Positions 51,934-62,600 of a stretch of 64,000 bases of DNA are shown piece by piece; the stretch's first letter is position 1, and each line of letters opens with the position of its first letter. The translations under genes were made by a program, and so were the position numbers. The notes under the pieces are model-generated. The model was given only the letters and a program-made list of their open reading frames with translations, ran no database searches and had not been told where the DNA came from. The stretch spans positions 254,385 to 318,384 of the forward strand of contig JACKMU010000008.1 of assembly GCA_024235215.1 (NCBI GenBank). Reading direction: 5' to 3'. The stretch comes from Chromatiaceae bacterium (lineage in GTDB: Bacteria > Pseudomonadota > Gammaproteobacteria > Chromatiales > Chromatiaceae).

Positions 51934-53058
51934 TTACAGATGAGTGAGGCTCACCGTCCGCCGGAAGCGAAACAGCGCGGCGATGAAAGCGATAGCGCCG
52001 ATGGCACCGGTGGTCAGCAGCTGCGACCACAGCTGCGTAATACCGGCTCCGCGAAAGATTACACCCTGGCTGAAAGAGACGAAGTGGGTGGTGGGTGATG
52101 CCAGCACGATCTTCTGCAGTATTTCCGGCATTGCTTCCAGCGGGGTATTGGCACCGGATAACATGTACATCACCAGAAACACCGGTATGGACAACAGACC
52201 GAACTGAGGCATGGAACGAGCCAGCGTCGCCAACAGGATCCCAATGGCGGTCAACGCAAAGAGGTAAACAGCCAGCCCCAGCATGAACAGCGGTACGGAT
52301 CCCGCAATCGGAACCTCCAGAAAACCGTTGACCACCAGCAGCAGTGCGACGGTGGCCGCTGCCAGAATCACCAGGGCGTTGGACCATACCTTGGCCAGCA
52401 TGATCTCCGCTGGGGTTAGCGGCATGACCAGCAGATGCTCGATGGTGCCGTGTTCACGCTCTCGGATCAACGCGGCACCGGTAAGCAGTATGCCGAGCAG
52501 AGTACACATGTTGGCGATCTGCATCACCGCCAGGAACCAGGACGACTCGCTGTTGGGGTTGAAAGTCAGGTGCGTGACCAGGCTCACCGGCAGTGGCGAC
52601 GCCCTGGGGTGGCCGGTAACAAAGATACGCGCCTCCTGATCGATCATCTGTTCGATATAGCGGGCACCGCTGCCGGCCTGAGCCATAGCGGTGGCATCCA
52701 CATTCAACTGCACCTGCGGACGTCTTCCTGCGGTCAGGTCGGCCTGAAAATCGGGCGGGATGTCGAGAACGAATGTGTAGTGGCCGGCATCCATCCCGCT
52801 GTCGACTTCGGCCAGCGACACCAGCTGGGGCGGTTGGAAGAAGGGAGCATGCAGGCCATCGATGAGCCTGCGCGATAGGGTTGAACGGTCCTCGTCCACC
52901 ACCGCAATGGAGGCGTTCTGCAACTCCAGGCGAACCCCTTTGGCCGGCGCGACGATAGCGATGGTAAAGGAGTAGGCGATCAGCAACATCAGTACCATGT
53001 CGTGACGCAGGCTGACCAGCTCTTTCAAACCAAGATGGAAGATGTTGGTCAGACGCAT
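51934..53058 (-). CDS. yhhJ: ABC-2 type permease (YhhJ-like)
   Basis: A 374-residue membrane protein with one N-terminal helix, a periplasmic region (about residues 45-175, VDEDRSTLSRRLID, FVLDIPPDFQADL) and about five C-terminal helices with REREHGTIEHLLVMPLTPAEIMLAK, the ABC-2 coupling signature. It begins one base after the upstream stop (TGAGATG), so translation is coupled. With the HlyD-like protein and the two-NBD protein it makes a YhiI-RbbA-YhhJ type exporter, possibly for drugs or lipid-like substrates. Confidence 0.88.
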   Translation of the reverse strand: MRLTNIFHLGLKELVSLRHDMVLMLLIAYSFTIAIVAPAKGVRLELQNASIAVVDEDRSTLSRRLIDGLHAPFFQPPQLVSLAEVDSGMDAGHYTFVLDIPPDFQADLTAGRRPQVQLNVDATAMAQAGSGARYIEQMIDQEARIFVTGHPRASPLPVSLVTHLTFNPNSESSWFLAVMQIANMCTLLGILLTGAALIREREHGTIEHLLVMPLTPAEIMLAKVWSNALVILAAATVALLLVVNGFLEVPIAGSVPLFMLGLAVYLFALTAIGILLATLARSMPQFGLLSIPVFLVMYMLSGANTPLEAMPEILQKIVLASPTTHFVSFSQGVIFRGAGITQLWSQLLTTGAIGAIAFIAALFRFRRTVSLTHL

Positions 53059-53059
53059 C

Positions 53060-55813
53060 TCACCGTTCCCGTGTCCGCAACAATAACCTACCAAGGGCGA
53101 GGAAGACGATCCCGAAAGCGCCCAGCGCAAAATAGTCGGCGACCAGTTCCTGCAACTCCAGGGCCTTGGTAAAGCTACCGATGCTCACGTGGTGAAACCA
53201 GGCACTTGGAAATCCATACCCCATCAGTCGCGCCGGACCGGTCAACGATGCCACCGGTGACAACATCCCGGAGAACAGAATGGTGGGGATGACGCTTGCG
53301 ATAGCAGTGCCGAAGACGGCGGCAATCTGACTGCGCATGAAGGTGGACATCAGCAGTCCGAGTCCGGTCGTTGCGAAGACGAACAGCAGGGCGCCAAAGG
53401 TCAGGCCGGCAAGGCTCCCCTTCAGCGGCACCTGAAACAGCACCAGCGTCGTGATCAGCAGCGTCAGGTAGCTGACCATTGCCAGGCCAATATAGGGAAG
53501 CTGCTTGCCCAGCAGAAATTCGAGGCCGGTAGTGGGAGTCGCGTAGAGGTTGGTGATGGAGCCGAGTTCCTTCTCTCGCACTACACCTACTGCGGTCATG
53601 GTGGCGGGTATCATGATGAGCAGCAGCATCAGGATTCCGGGAACCATGGCATAGACGCTACGAAACTCCTGGTTGTAACGGAACCGGGTCTCGACCTCCA
53701 CCGCGGGCTCCAGCGACACCAAACCGTCACCCGTGTGACGGGAGATCTCCTGTAGATAGCGGCGATGGGTACCCTCGACATAGCCGCGAATGGTTTCGCC
53801 GCGAAATGGTATGGCCCCGTCGATCCAGACTCCCAGTTCCAGGTGTCGGCCACGCTTGAGATCGCGCCCGAATCCCGATGGAATCTCCAGCGCCACCGTC
53901 AATCGGCCTGATCGCAGCCGCTGCAACATGTCCGCGGCATCGATAATGGGCTGCTCGGCATGAAAATAGCGGGAAGCGGAGAACTGATCCAGGTAGGCCC
54001 GGCTTTCGGGGGTGCGGTCAAAGTCCAGGGCCGCAAAATGGATGCGCTCCACATCGAAGGAGATGCCGTAACCCATCGCGATCAACAACAGCAACGGCCC
54101 CACCAGCGCGAAAGTAAGGCGGATCGGATCACGGCGCAATTCCATTGCCTCGCGCCGGGCATAGGCCAGCAGTCGGCCCATGCTGAATCGCGAATCGGCC
54201 GTCCCTCTCTCCTCGGCAGCGCTCCCCGCGGCAGGCAATACCGAGGGCTCGACCGGAATCTCTTTGCGTACATCCGCGTCCGCCGACTCCAGGTGAGCGA
54301 TGAATACCTGTTCCAGCGAGTCGACCTTTTTTTCCGCCATCAACTGTTCAGGCGTGCCTTCTGCCAGTACCCGGCCCGCATGCATCAGCGAGATGCGGTC
54401 GCAGCGTGCTGCTTCGTTCATGAAGTGGGTGGATACGAAGATCGTCACTTCCTGCTGTCGCGAGAGTTCCAGCAACAGCTCCCAAAAGCCGTCACGGGCA
54501 ATCGGATCCACGCCTGAAGTCGGTTCATCCAGGATTAACACCTCGGGATCATGGATCACCGCCACGGCCAGCGACAGACGCTGGCGCATCCCCAGCGGCA
54601 GATCCTGGGCGCGGGACTCCAAACTGTGCTCAAGCCCGAAACGTTCAACCAGCTGTGCCACGCGCTCGTCAATGCGCCTGGTGGGCAATTGGTAGAGCCG
54701 CCCATGCAGTTCCAGGTTCTGGCGCACACTGAGTTCGCTGTACAGCGAGAATCCCTGAGACATGAATCCGATCCGGTGGCGCAGAGAGACATCGGCAGCG
54801 TCGATGGGTTGTCCGAAAATGCGCGCCTCGCCGTCACTCAGCGGCAGCAGGCCGGTCAGCATTCGCATGGTGGTTGTCTTGCCGCATCCGTTCGAACCGA
54901 GAAACCCGAATATCTCACCACGCTCAATGCGAAAGTTGACTTTATCCACCGCGACAAAGTCACCGAATCGGCGGGTCAAACCCTCGGCCTCGATAGCGAT
55001 GGGACCACCCGGTCGGCGATCCCGCGGTGCCGCCTCCAGGTGACGACGGTCCCGGCGTCGGGATTCCGGCAGTAAGCCAACGAAGACCGCCTCCATGTCG
55101 CTTGCACCGGTTTTCGCCTGCATGTCCGGCACGCTTCCGGTGGCCAGCACTTGCCCGCCGTCCATGGCAACCAACCAGTCGAAGCGCTCTGCCTCTTCCA
55201 TATAGGCCGTCGCAACAAGCAGGCTCAGTCCCGGATGCCGACTGCGCAGCTGGCTGATCAGATCCCAAAACCGCCGCCGGGACAAAGGATCCACTCCTGT
55301 GGTGGGTTCATCCAGGATCAACAGGTCAGGCTCGTGGATAAGCGCGCAGCAGAGTGCCAGCTTCTGTTTCATTCCACCGGAAAGCTGGTCCACGCGCCGG
55401 CGGGCGAACTCGGCAAGTCCCGTGGCATGAAGCAGCGTCGTAATACGCCCGGCACGGGTTGTCCGGTCCAGACCGAACAAACGGCCGAAGAAATCCAGGT
55501 TCTCCCCGACCGAGAGACTGGAATAGAGATTGCGCCCCAAACCCTGGGGCATATAGGCGATACGGCTGACGACACCGGCGCGGCTAGTGGGTACTTCGAT
55601 GTTGGACCCAAACACCTCAACCTCACCGGACTGGACAACGCGTACCCCGGCTATCAGACTTAGCAGGGTCGATTTACCTACCCCATCCGGTCCGATAAGA
55701 CCGACCAGACAGCCCGCCGGCAGCGACAGATCGATACCGTCCAGTGCAACGACATCGCGGTAGACGTGCCTGACACCCGTCAGTCGGGCGAATTGGCTTG
55801 CGGTTCCGGCCAT
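53060..55813 (-). CDS. rbbA: RbbA-like fused ABC ATPase/permease
   Basis: A 917-residue protein: two ABC ATPase domains followed by an ABC-2 permease. First NBD: GPDGVGKST, LSGGMKQKLALCCAL, LLILDEPTTGVDPLS. Second: GSNGCGKTT, LPLGMRQRLSLAVAV (LPLG for LSGG), VLILDEPTSGVDPI. The C-terminal half (about residue 560 on) has the domain with REKELGSITNLYATP and several helices. E. coli RbbA (same layout) was described as ribosome-associated ATPase, but the operon here suggests an exporter. Start ambiguous: ATG at 55813 or 55837, both inside the HlyD gene end. Confidence 0.88.
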   Translation of the reverse strand: MAGTASQFARLTGVRHVYRDVVALDGIDLSLPAGCLVGLIGPDGVGKSTLLSLIAGVRVVQSGEVEVFGSNIEVPTSRAGVVSRIAYMPQGLGRNLYSSLSVGENLDFFGRLFGLDRTTRAGRITTLLHATGLAEFARRRVDQLSGGMKQKLALCCALIHEPDLLILDEPTTGVDPLSRRRFWDLISQLRSRHPGLSLLVATAYMEEAERFDWLVAMDGGQVLATGSVPDMQAKTGASDMEAVFVGLLPESRRRDRRHLEAAPRDRRPGGPIAIEAEGLTRRFGDFVAVDKVNFRIERGEIFGFLGSNGCGKTTTMRMLTGLLPLSDGEARIFGQPIDAADVSLRHRIGFMSQGFSLYSELSVRQNLELHGRLYQLPTRRIDERVAQLVERFGLEHSLESRAQDLPLGMRQRLSLAVAVIHDPEVLILDEPTSGVDPIARDGFWELLLELSRQQEVTIFVSTHFMNEAARCDRISLMHAGRVLAEGTPEQLMAEKKVDSLEQVFIAHLESADADVRKEIPVEPSVLPAAGSAAEERGTADSRFSMGRLLAYARREAMELRRDPIRLTFALVGPLLLLIAMGYGISFDVERIHFAALDFDRTPESRAYLDQFSASRYFHAEQPIIDAADMLQRLRSGRLTVALEIPSGFGRDLKRGRHLELGVWIDGAIPFRGETIRGYVEGTHRRYLQEISRHTGDGLVSLEPAVEVETRFRYNQEFRSVYAMVPGILMLLLIMIPATMTAVGVVREKELGSITNLYATPTTGLEFLLGKQLPYIGLAMVSYLTLLITTLVLFQVPLKGSLAGLTFGALLFVFATTGLGLLMSTFMRSQIAAVFGTAIASVIPTILFSGMLSPVASLTGPARLMGYGFPSAWFHHVSIGSFTKALELQELVADYFALGAFGIVFLALGRLLLRTRER

Positions 55814-56859
55814 GGTGGTAACCTGACGTCGAGCCACTCGGGCCAGGCGGCCTTCGGGTCGAGTGTAATGTAGGCGGTACCGGGAAGGCCGGTCTTGACC
55901 AACGGCTCATAACGATCCAGCAGAGCCGTGTCGATTTGTGCCTTGGCCCTGAACACCAGCCTTTCACGCTCGCTGCGGGTTTCCACCTGTTTTGGGGTGA
56001 ACTGAGCCTGGGAGGCGACAAAGGAGATGCGTGCCGGAATCACGTATTCAGGCGCCGCATCGAATACGATTCGTACTGCATTGCCGATGCCCACTCTCCC
56101 GGCTACTGTTTCCGGCAGAAAAAACACCATGAAGACATCGCTCAGGTCCAGCAGCGTCAACACCTTACCGCCGGCAGCCAGCACTTCGCCCGGTTCGGCC
56201 AGACGATAAAGGACGCGTCCACGGCGTGGCGCCTTGAGCACGCTCTCCTCCATATCGGTGGCGATGCGGTCTATCTGTGCCTGCGCCGCTTCGATGGCGG
56301 CCTCCGTTTCCGCCACCTTGATGCGACTGGCCCGCAGTGCAGCGAGCGCACTGCGGGCTCTGGTGCGGGACTGGTCGACCTGATCCTCCGCCGTATAATT
56401 GCGCTGCTTGAGCTCCAGCAGGCGTTGCAATTCGCGATCCGCATACTCCCTTTCGCTTTCATGTTGCGACACAATGGCCAGGGTATACTCCCGGTCCCTC
56501 TGTGCCCGTTTAAGCTCAGCCCGTGCCTGACGCAGTTGTGCCTCGAGACTGGCGGTGTCGAGTCTCGCGACCTCCACTCCCGCCTCGACCTTGTCACCCT
56601 CCTGCGGTGAAACCTCGGTCAGCCGGCCTGAGAACTTGACAGCCACATCGACCTCTGTCGCCTCCAGACGGCCATTGGACACAGCCACAAATTCCGGCAC
56701 CCTGTCAGACAGCAGGTAGCGTTTCAACGGCTCGGGCAGGGCGAAATCGGCGCCGTGCTCCACTCCGAACCTGAGCATGATGGCCAGGCTGACGACCGCA
56801 ACGGCAATCAAGCCGATTATCCAGGTGCGTCTGTGCTGAAAGATGGGCATGGAGATCAA
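55780..56859 (-). CDS. HlyD-family membrane fusion protein (YhiI-like)
   Basis: A 359-residue periplasmic adaptor: an N-terminal anchor helix (WIIGLIAVAVVSLAIMLRF), a biotinyl-lipoyl half (VKFSGRLTEVSPQEGDKVEAG), a long coiled coil (about 95-210), the second lipoyl half (LKAPRRGRVLYRLAEPGEVL) and a beta-barrel (GNAVRIVFDAAP). It partners with the RbbA-like ABC protein, whose start overlaps the end of this gene. An internal ATG at 56850 (MPIFQH) is equally plausible. Confidence 0.9.
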   Translation of the reverse strand: MISMPIFQHRRTWIIGLIAVAVVSLAIMLRFGVEHGADFALPEPLKRYLLSDRVPEFVAVSNGRLEATEVDVAVKFSGRLTEVSPQEGDKVEAGVEVARLDTASLEAQLRQARAELKRAQRDREYTLAIVSQHESEREYADRELQRLLELKQRNYTAEDQVDQSRTRARSALAALRASRIKVAETEAAIEAAQAQIDRIATDMEESVLKAPRRGRVLYRLAEPGEVLAAGGKVLTLLDLSDVFMVFFLPETVAGRVGIGNAVRIVFDAAPEYVIPARISFVASQAQFTPKQVETRSERERLVFRAKAQIDTALLDRYEPLVKTGLPGTAYITLDPKAAWPEWLDVRLPPWPEPQANSPD

Positions 56860-56935
56860 GTCGTGGTTAAGCTTCCCGCTATGCTAACTCCGGAACCACT
56901 CCTTTGTCAGATCGGATGTTCGAAACTCGCTCCGA

Positions 56936-57632
56936 TTGCAGGCGGATAATGGCCACCGGTCGACAGGCAACCGCGTACCCGCGCTTCACAACAATCTTTC
57001 CAAAGGCATGCGCCAACTCAATGGCGTCTACCCACCAACATTCAACCGTGCACACGAACGGGTCGGGCACATTTTCCAGGCCCGTTATAAAGCCATTCTG
57101 GTAGAGAAAGAGAGTTACCCGCTGGAATTCTCCCGATATATTGCGCTGAATCCCGTATGTGCCGGCATGGTACGGTCTGCGGCAGACTGGGCATGGAGCA
57201 GCTATCGGGCAACAGTAGGCCAGCGTAATGCCCGGACTGCTTGCATACCGAATGGATACTCGGCAGCTTTTGGAAAAAGAAAGTCTGTGGCCATGGAAAA
57301 GTTCAGGAGATTCGCTTCACAGGGCCAAGGGCAGCCTTCACCCTGGAAATTTGTGCGCAACCCGGTTTTATCTGGGTGGTGAGGATTTCGTCTAGAAGAT
57401 GCAGTCGCTGATTGCCGAGGACAGGGGGATGAGTGAAGTACCGGCAACACATAGGCGGCCGATACCAAAAACACCGGACTATTATTACGCTGCATCAAAT
57501 CAGGACCGGAATTCAGCAATTGCACTGGCCTACCGAAGTAGGGGTTATACCCTGAAGGCGACCGGAGATCACTTCGGACTGCATTATTCGACGGTAAGCG
57601 GAATAATCAAAGATCATAAATTAAAGACCTGA
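56936..57632 (+). pseudogene. Decayed RAYT transposase
   Basis: NNLSKGMRQLNGVYPPTFNR, then HERVGHIFQARYKAILVEKES, RYIALNPVCAGMV and GYSAAFGKRKSVAMEKFRRF match the intact RAYT at 42 kb residue for residue in places. The HUH motif is lost (the N-terminal part is scrambled), a frameshift and stop follow at about 57380, and the C-terminal part resumes in another frame at 57399 (RPIPKTPDYYYAASNQDRNS ... GIIKDHKLKT). Its right end AAAGACCTGACCCC (57623-57636) is intact. Confidence 0.85.
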
Positions 57633-57636
57633 CCCC
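57623..57636 (+). repeat. RAYT element right end
   Basis: AAAGACCTGACCCC, same as the right end of the 42-kb element; preceded by AAGATCATAAATT as in the other tails. No matching left end is seen in front of the decayed gene. Confidence 0.75.
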
Positions 57637-57647
57637 TATACCTTCGA

Positions 57648-58001
57648 ATGACGAATCGTTTGAGATCGACATTGCTGAACCGAAGAAGGTTGATTGAAGG
57701 TGAGTACTTCTTCCCCGGCAGGTTTGGTGGACACAAATCGATCAAAAATAGCCAGGTACTGGACGCAACGTTTCAGCGAGCTGGTATTACTGATATTTCA
57801 TCTCACAATCTGAGAAAGACATTTGCGACACGGTTATTGAATCGCGGTGCTGCGATTACCGATGTTCAGCACTTGTTGGGGCATTCATCGGTAAAGACAA
57901 CCGCAAGAGCCTATGCTGCTTTTGTGAAAAACGAGCGGTTCACGCAGACGATTGATTTGTCGGATCAGCCTGTAGTGCCGATGTTGAAGGTGGTGCAGTG
58001 A
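57648..58001 (+). pseudogene. Tyrosine recombinase C-terminal fragment
   Basis: 117 codons with HNLRKTFATRLLNRGAAITD (box with HxxR), VQHLLGHSSVKTTARAYAAF (nucleophile Tyr in TARAYA) and a C-terminal extension ENERFTQTIDLSDQPVVP-like. The catalytic Arg/Lys of the first half is missing, so it is truncated at its 5' end. It starts 12 bases after the RAYT end. The fragment resembles XerC/XerD-like integrases. A second copy of its last 55 bases or so is at 62782-62837. Confidence 0.8.
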
Positions 58002-58255
58002 TCATCAAGTCGCTTAACTGTGGCCTCATTGGTAGGGGCAGCTCAACCAATGATCCAATTCACTGTCAAGAACGCCTTGGTGGTTTACTGAATTTCTACA
58101 ATTGAGAAGAGGCTCGCAAGTTAGCATTCTGATATTTGCACCTTACAGGGGCGAGTGGATTATCAGAGACAAACCGATCCGTTATCTGACCAACAGAGAA
58201 AAGGCCGAAGTTTCACGGGTGCTCTTGGTACGGGTTCGCGAAAACCTATAGCTCT
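58002..58255. other. Region after the integrase fragment
   Basis: 254 bases. One frame reads GEWIIRDKPIRYLTNREKAE and VSRVLLVRVRENL before a stop at about 58250, possibly the end of another lost gene. Not named. Confidence 0.35.
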
Positions 58256-58423
58256 CTAGGAGCCTGTCTGACTTAACACTGTTTGGCTGCAAATCCCCGG
58301 ATGACGATCAACTCAGCTTATCGACCTCGTTAAATAGGCCCACTATTCGCCTCGTTCGATAAACTGATTTGATTCGCCCCCGGTGATTTTCGCTTCAAAA
58401 GGATAAGTCAGACAGGCTCCTAG
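58256..58423. mobile_element. MITE-like element with perfect 20-bp inverted ends
   Basis: CTAGGAGCCTGTCTGACTTA (58256-58275) and its exact reverse complement (58404-58423) bound 128 bases of AT-rich DNA without a gene. The outer CTAG could be a target duplication. A 13-base match to the end is found at 43809-43821. Confidence 0.8.
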
Positions 58424-58519
58424 CGACCAGATTTAGTGCGCTGTACCGGGTACAATAGCGTCAGTAGCCTGGAGTTCGAATACCAGGCGAAGGGATATTT
58501 CCGTATTCAAGGATTTGTA

Positions 58520-59650
58520 ATGCTGAAAAAGTTGTTTTTCGCTGTTGTGGTTGTATCGCTGGTGATCGGCGGCATCGTCTACACCAAACTCGGCCAGTTC
58601 ACCGCGATGGGCGAAGCCACAGAAAACATGGTGATACCACCGGAAACCGTCACTGCAACCGTTGTCAGTGAGGACGAATGGGAACAAGTCGTGCACGCCA
58701 CCGGCAGTGTACAGGCCGTCCAGGGGGTGACCCTAAGCGCAGAGATCGGCGGCAGAGTTGTAGAGATCGGCTTCGAGTCGGGCGCACAGATCAACGCGGG
58801 TGACGTGCTACTGCAGATGGACACCTCCACGGAGGATGCCCAGCTGGCCTCCGCACTGGCCACCGCCGCTCTGGCGAGAACCGAACGGGCACGTATCCGC
58901 AAGCTGATCGAGCGCAATGTCACCTCGGCGGATGAGCTCGACCAAGCCGAGGCGCAGGTCAAGGAGACGGCCGCCCAGGTCGGCGTGATCCGCGCGGCCA
59001 TCGCGAAGAAAACGGTACGCGCCCCCTTTTCCGGACATCTCGGACTGCGCCAAGTGAACCTAGGCGAAATACTCAAGGAAGGCACTGCCATCGTCTCGCT
59101 ACAAAACCTCGACCCGGTCCACGTTGACTTCTCCTTGCCTCAGCGTGAACTGGCACGGCTGAAAACCACCATGAAGGTTCGCGTGGCCTCGGACGTGGCC
59201 CCCGGTGAGATCTTCGAAGGCAAACTCGTCGCGGTAAATCCCGAGGTCGACCCCGTTACCCGCAATGTGCGCGTACGCGCGCTGGTCGCTAACCCCGGCG
59301 GACTACTGCGCACCGGCATGTTCGCCAGCGTCGAAGTGGTGCTGCCGCAGTCGCGACACGTCTTATCCGTCCCGGCCACCTCGGTGCTGTACGCGCCTTT
59401 CGGCAACTCCGTGTTCGTGATCGACGAGCAGCAGGATGAGCAATCGGGTGAGAAATCCAAGATCCTGCGCCAACAGCTGGTACAACTGGGAGAGGCGCGC
59501 GGCGATTTCATCGAGATCACCAAAGGACTCAAATCCGGTGAAACAGTGGTGACCAGCGGCGTGTTCAAGTTAAGCACCGGCACCCAGGTGGTGATCGATA
59601 ACACCCTGGCTCCCAAGGCCAGCCTGGACCCGCAGCCGGGCGAATCTTAA
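58520..59650 (+). CDS. RND efflux periplasmic adaptor
   Basis: A 376-residue membrane fusion protein. N-terminal anchor/signal (KLFFAVVVVSLVIGGIVY), lipoyl halves (VVEIGFESGAQINAGDVLLQMDT and KTVRAPFSGHLGLRQV), an alpha hairpin (about 110-165) and a beta-barrel (VHVDFSLPQREL, NVRVRALVANPGGLLRTGMFA). It feeds substrates to the RND pump encoded 4 bases downstream. ATG at 58520; upstream in-frame codons add 28 unlike residues. No TetR-type regulator is adjacent. Confidence 0.93.
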   Translation: MLKKLFFAVVVVSLVIGGIVYTKLGQFTAMGEATENMVIPPETVTATVVSEDEWEQVVHATGSVQAVQGVTLSAEIGGRVVEIGFESGAQINAGDVLLQMDTSTEDAQLASALATAALARTERARIRKLIERNVTSADELDQAEAQVKETAAQVGVIRAAIAKKTVRAPFSGHLGLRQVNLGEILKEGTAIVSLQNLDPVHVDFSLPQRELARLKTTMKVRVASDVAPGEIFEGKLVAVNPEVDPVTRNVRVRALVANPGGLLRTGMFASVEVVLPQSRHVLSVPATSVLYAPFGNSVFVIDEQQDEQSGEKSKILRQQLVQLGEARGDFIEITKGLKSGETVVTSGVFKLSTGTQVVIDNTLAPKASLDPQPGES

Positions 59651-59653
59651 ACT

Positions 59654-62600
59654 ATGCTCCAGCGCAGCTTCACTGACCTGTTCATCAGACGCCCCGTCCT
59701 CGCGATCGTGGTCAACCTGTTGATCCTGATCGCCGGACTGAGCGCCTGGAACTCTTTGAGCGTGCGTCAATACCCGCTCAGTGAGAACGCCTCGGTACAA
59801 ATCACCACCGTCTACGTAGGCGCCAGCGCAGAACTGGTACGCGGCTTCATCACCACCCCGCTGGAACGTGCCATTGCCGCGGCCGAGGGCATAGATTATG
59901 TCGAGTCGAAAAGCCTGCAGGGCATCTCGATCATCAACGCGCGTCTCAAGCTCAACTACGACTCGACCAAGGCACTGACCGACATCTCTGCCAAAGTCGA
60001 CCAGGTGCGCAACGACCTACCCACCGAGGCCCAGGTGCCTGCGATCAGCGTGCAGTCGGCCGATTCGGAAGTGGCCGCAGCATATCTCAGCTTCTGGTCG
60101 GAGATTCTCTCGCCGGAACAGATTACCGACTACCTTATCCGCGTGGTTCAGCCGCGCCTCTCAGCAGTGACCGGAGTGCAACGCATTGAGATCTTCGGCG
60201 CGCGTACCTTCGCCATGCGCATCTGGCTGAAACCCGAACGCATGGCCGCGCTGCACATCAGCCCGTCGCAGGTACGCGACGCGATCGCCGCCAATAACTA
60301 CCTGGCGGCGATCGGCAACACCAAGGGCTCGCTGGTACAGACCTATCTAGCCGCAAACACCGACATGCACAAGCCGGACGATTTCAGACGGCTGGTGGTC
60401 TACCAGCGTGAAGGCACGATCGTGCGCCTGCAAGACATCGCCTCGGTGGAGCTCGGCGCCGAGGATTACGATACCGTGGTGCGCTACTCGGGCGACACCG
60501 CGGTGTTCGCCGGGGTATTCACCCAGCCCAACGCCAACGTCATCGACGTGATCGACGGTGTGCGCGCCGAACTGGGCACGCTCAAGGACGAAATGCCCAG
60601 CGGGCTCGATGCAAGTATCGGTTACGACGCCTCGCAATACGTCAGCGACGCGATCCACGAGGTGACCGTCACCCTCAGCGAAACCCTGTTGATCGTGGTG
60701 ATCGTGATCTTCCTGTTCTTGGGTTCGGTGCGCTCGGTACTGGTGCCGGTGATGGCGATCCCAGTGTCGCTGATCGGCGGCATCTTTCTGATGCAGGCAT
60801 TCGGTTTCACCCTCAATCTGCTGACCCTGCTGGCAATCGTACTCTCGGTCGGACTGGTGGTGGATGACGCCATCGTCGTGGTGGAGAACGTCGAGCGCCA
60901 CCTGCGCGAGGGTCGCACCCCGCACGAGGCCGCAATGCTCGGTGCACGCGAGTTGGTCACGCCGATCATCGCGATGACCCTGACCCTGGTTTCGGTTTAC
61001 ATCCCGATCGGCCTGCAGGGTGGTCTGACCGGTGCACTGTTCCGCGAGTTCGCCTTCACCTTGGCCGGTGCCGTGGCGATCTCCGGCGTTGTCGCGCTAA
61101 CTCTCTCGCCAACCATGTCCGCCAAATTGCTGCGTAGCGCCGAGGACGAGGAACGTGGCCTGACCGGCTGGCTCAACCACCATTTCGACCGTCTCCAGGC
61201 AGCCTACGGGCGCGCCTTGAGCGGCACGCTCAATGCCCGCCCCGCTGTCTACCTGGTGTGGTTTGTGGTGAGCCTTTGTACCATTCCGATGTACACCTTC
61301 TCGCCCAACGAGCTGGCGCCTGTCGAAGACCAGAGCGTGCTGTTCGGCATCATCAACGTCGCCGCGAACGCGACCGCCGACCAGAACACGGTGTATGGTG
61401 CCGCCTCCGAGCAGGTTATGCTGGACGTGCCGGAAGCGGCGCTGACCTTCCAGTTGCTGTTCCCTCCTTCGATCGGCGCAACCATCGGTGCCGACGGCTT
61501 TAGCGGCGTAGTGGTCAAACCCTGGGCGGAACGTAACCGAACGGTCGCCGCGATGGTGCCGGAGGTGCAGGCCGCAGTCTCGAAAATTCCAGGCATCCAG
61601 GTATTCATCACCATGCCCCCCGCTCTGCCCGGCGGCAGCAACTTTCCTGTCGAGTTGGTGATCACCTCGACTGCCGATGCAGGCCGCCTGCTTGAGTTCG
61701 CCCAGATCCTGCAGCGAAAAGCTACCGCGAGCGGCCTGTTCGCCTTCCCACCGGATATCGACCTGAAGATCGATCAGCCGCAGGCCACCGTGGTGTTCGA
61801 CCGTGACAAGCTCGCGGACCTTGGCTTGAATCTGTCACAGGTCGGCGCAGACCTGGCGGTCGCCACCGGAGGCAACTTCGTCAACCGCTTCAACATGAGT
61901 GGCCGCAGCTACAAGGTAATCCCGCTGATCTCGCGTACCGACCGGCTCAACAGCGAGCAACTGCAAAACATCTATGTCGCCAACCCGGCCGGTGAGATGA
62001 TCCCGCTGTCGTCGGCGGCACATATCGAGCAGTCGGTGGTGCCGCGTTCGCTGAACCGCTTTCAGCAACTCAATGCGGTGAAACTCTCCGGCGTGAGCAC
62101 CCGTACCCTCGACGAAGCACTCACCTTCCTGGAAGAGGCCGCCGCGAAAATCCTGCCTTCGGGTTACAGCATCGACTACACCGGCGAGTCACGCCAGCTG
62201 CGCACCGAGGGCAACAAGTTTCTGCCCGCCTTCTCGCTGGCGATTCTGATGATCTTTCTGGTGCTGGCGGTGCAGTTCAACTCTTTCCGCGACCCACTTG
62301 TCATCCTCGCAGGCTCCGTGCCGCTGGCGATGTTCGGCGCGCTGATCTTCACCGTGCTCAAGATGCCCGACCCCAACATGCCGCACTGGACCAGCGGCTG
62401 GACCACCACCATGAACATATACGCCCAGGTCGGACTGGTCACTCTGGTAGGTCTGATCGCCAAGAACGGCATTCTCATCGTCGAATTTGCCAACAAGCTG
62501 CAGGAAGAGGGTGTTGCCAAACTAGAGGCAATTCGTGATGCCGCGATGATACGCCTGCGCCCGGTGCTGATGACCAGCGTAGCGACCATTGCCGGCCACT

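Noticed and set aside
58470..58495. tRNA-like T-arm CCTGGAGTTCGAATACCAGG
   Set aside because: Stem and TTCGAAT loop look like a T-arm but no acceptor stem, anticodon arm or D arm can be found around it.
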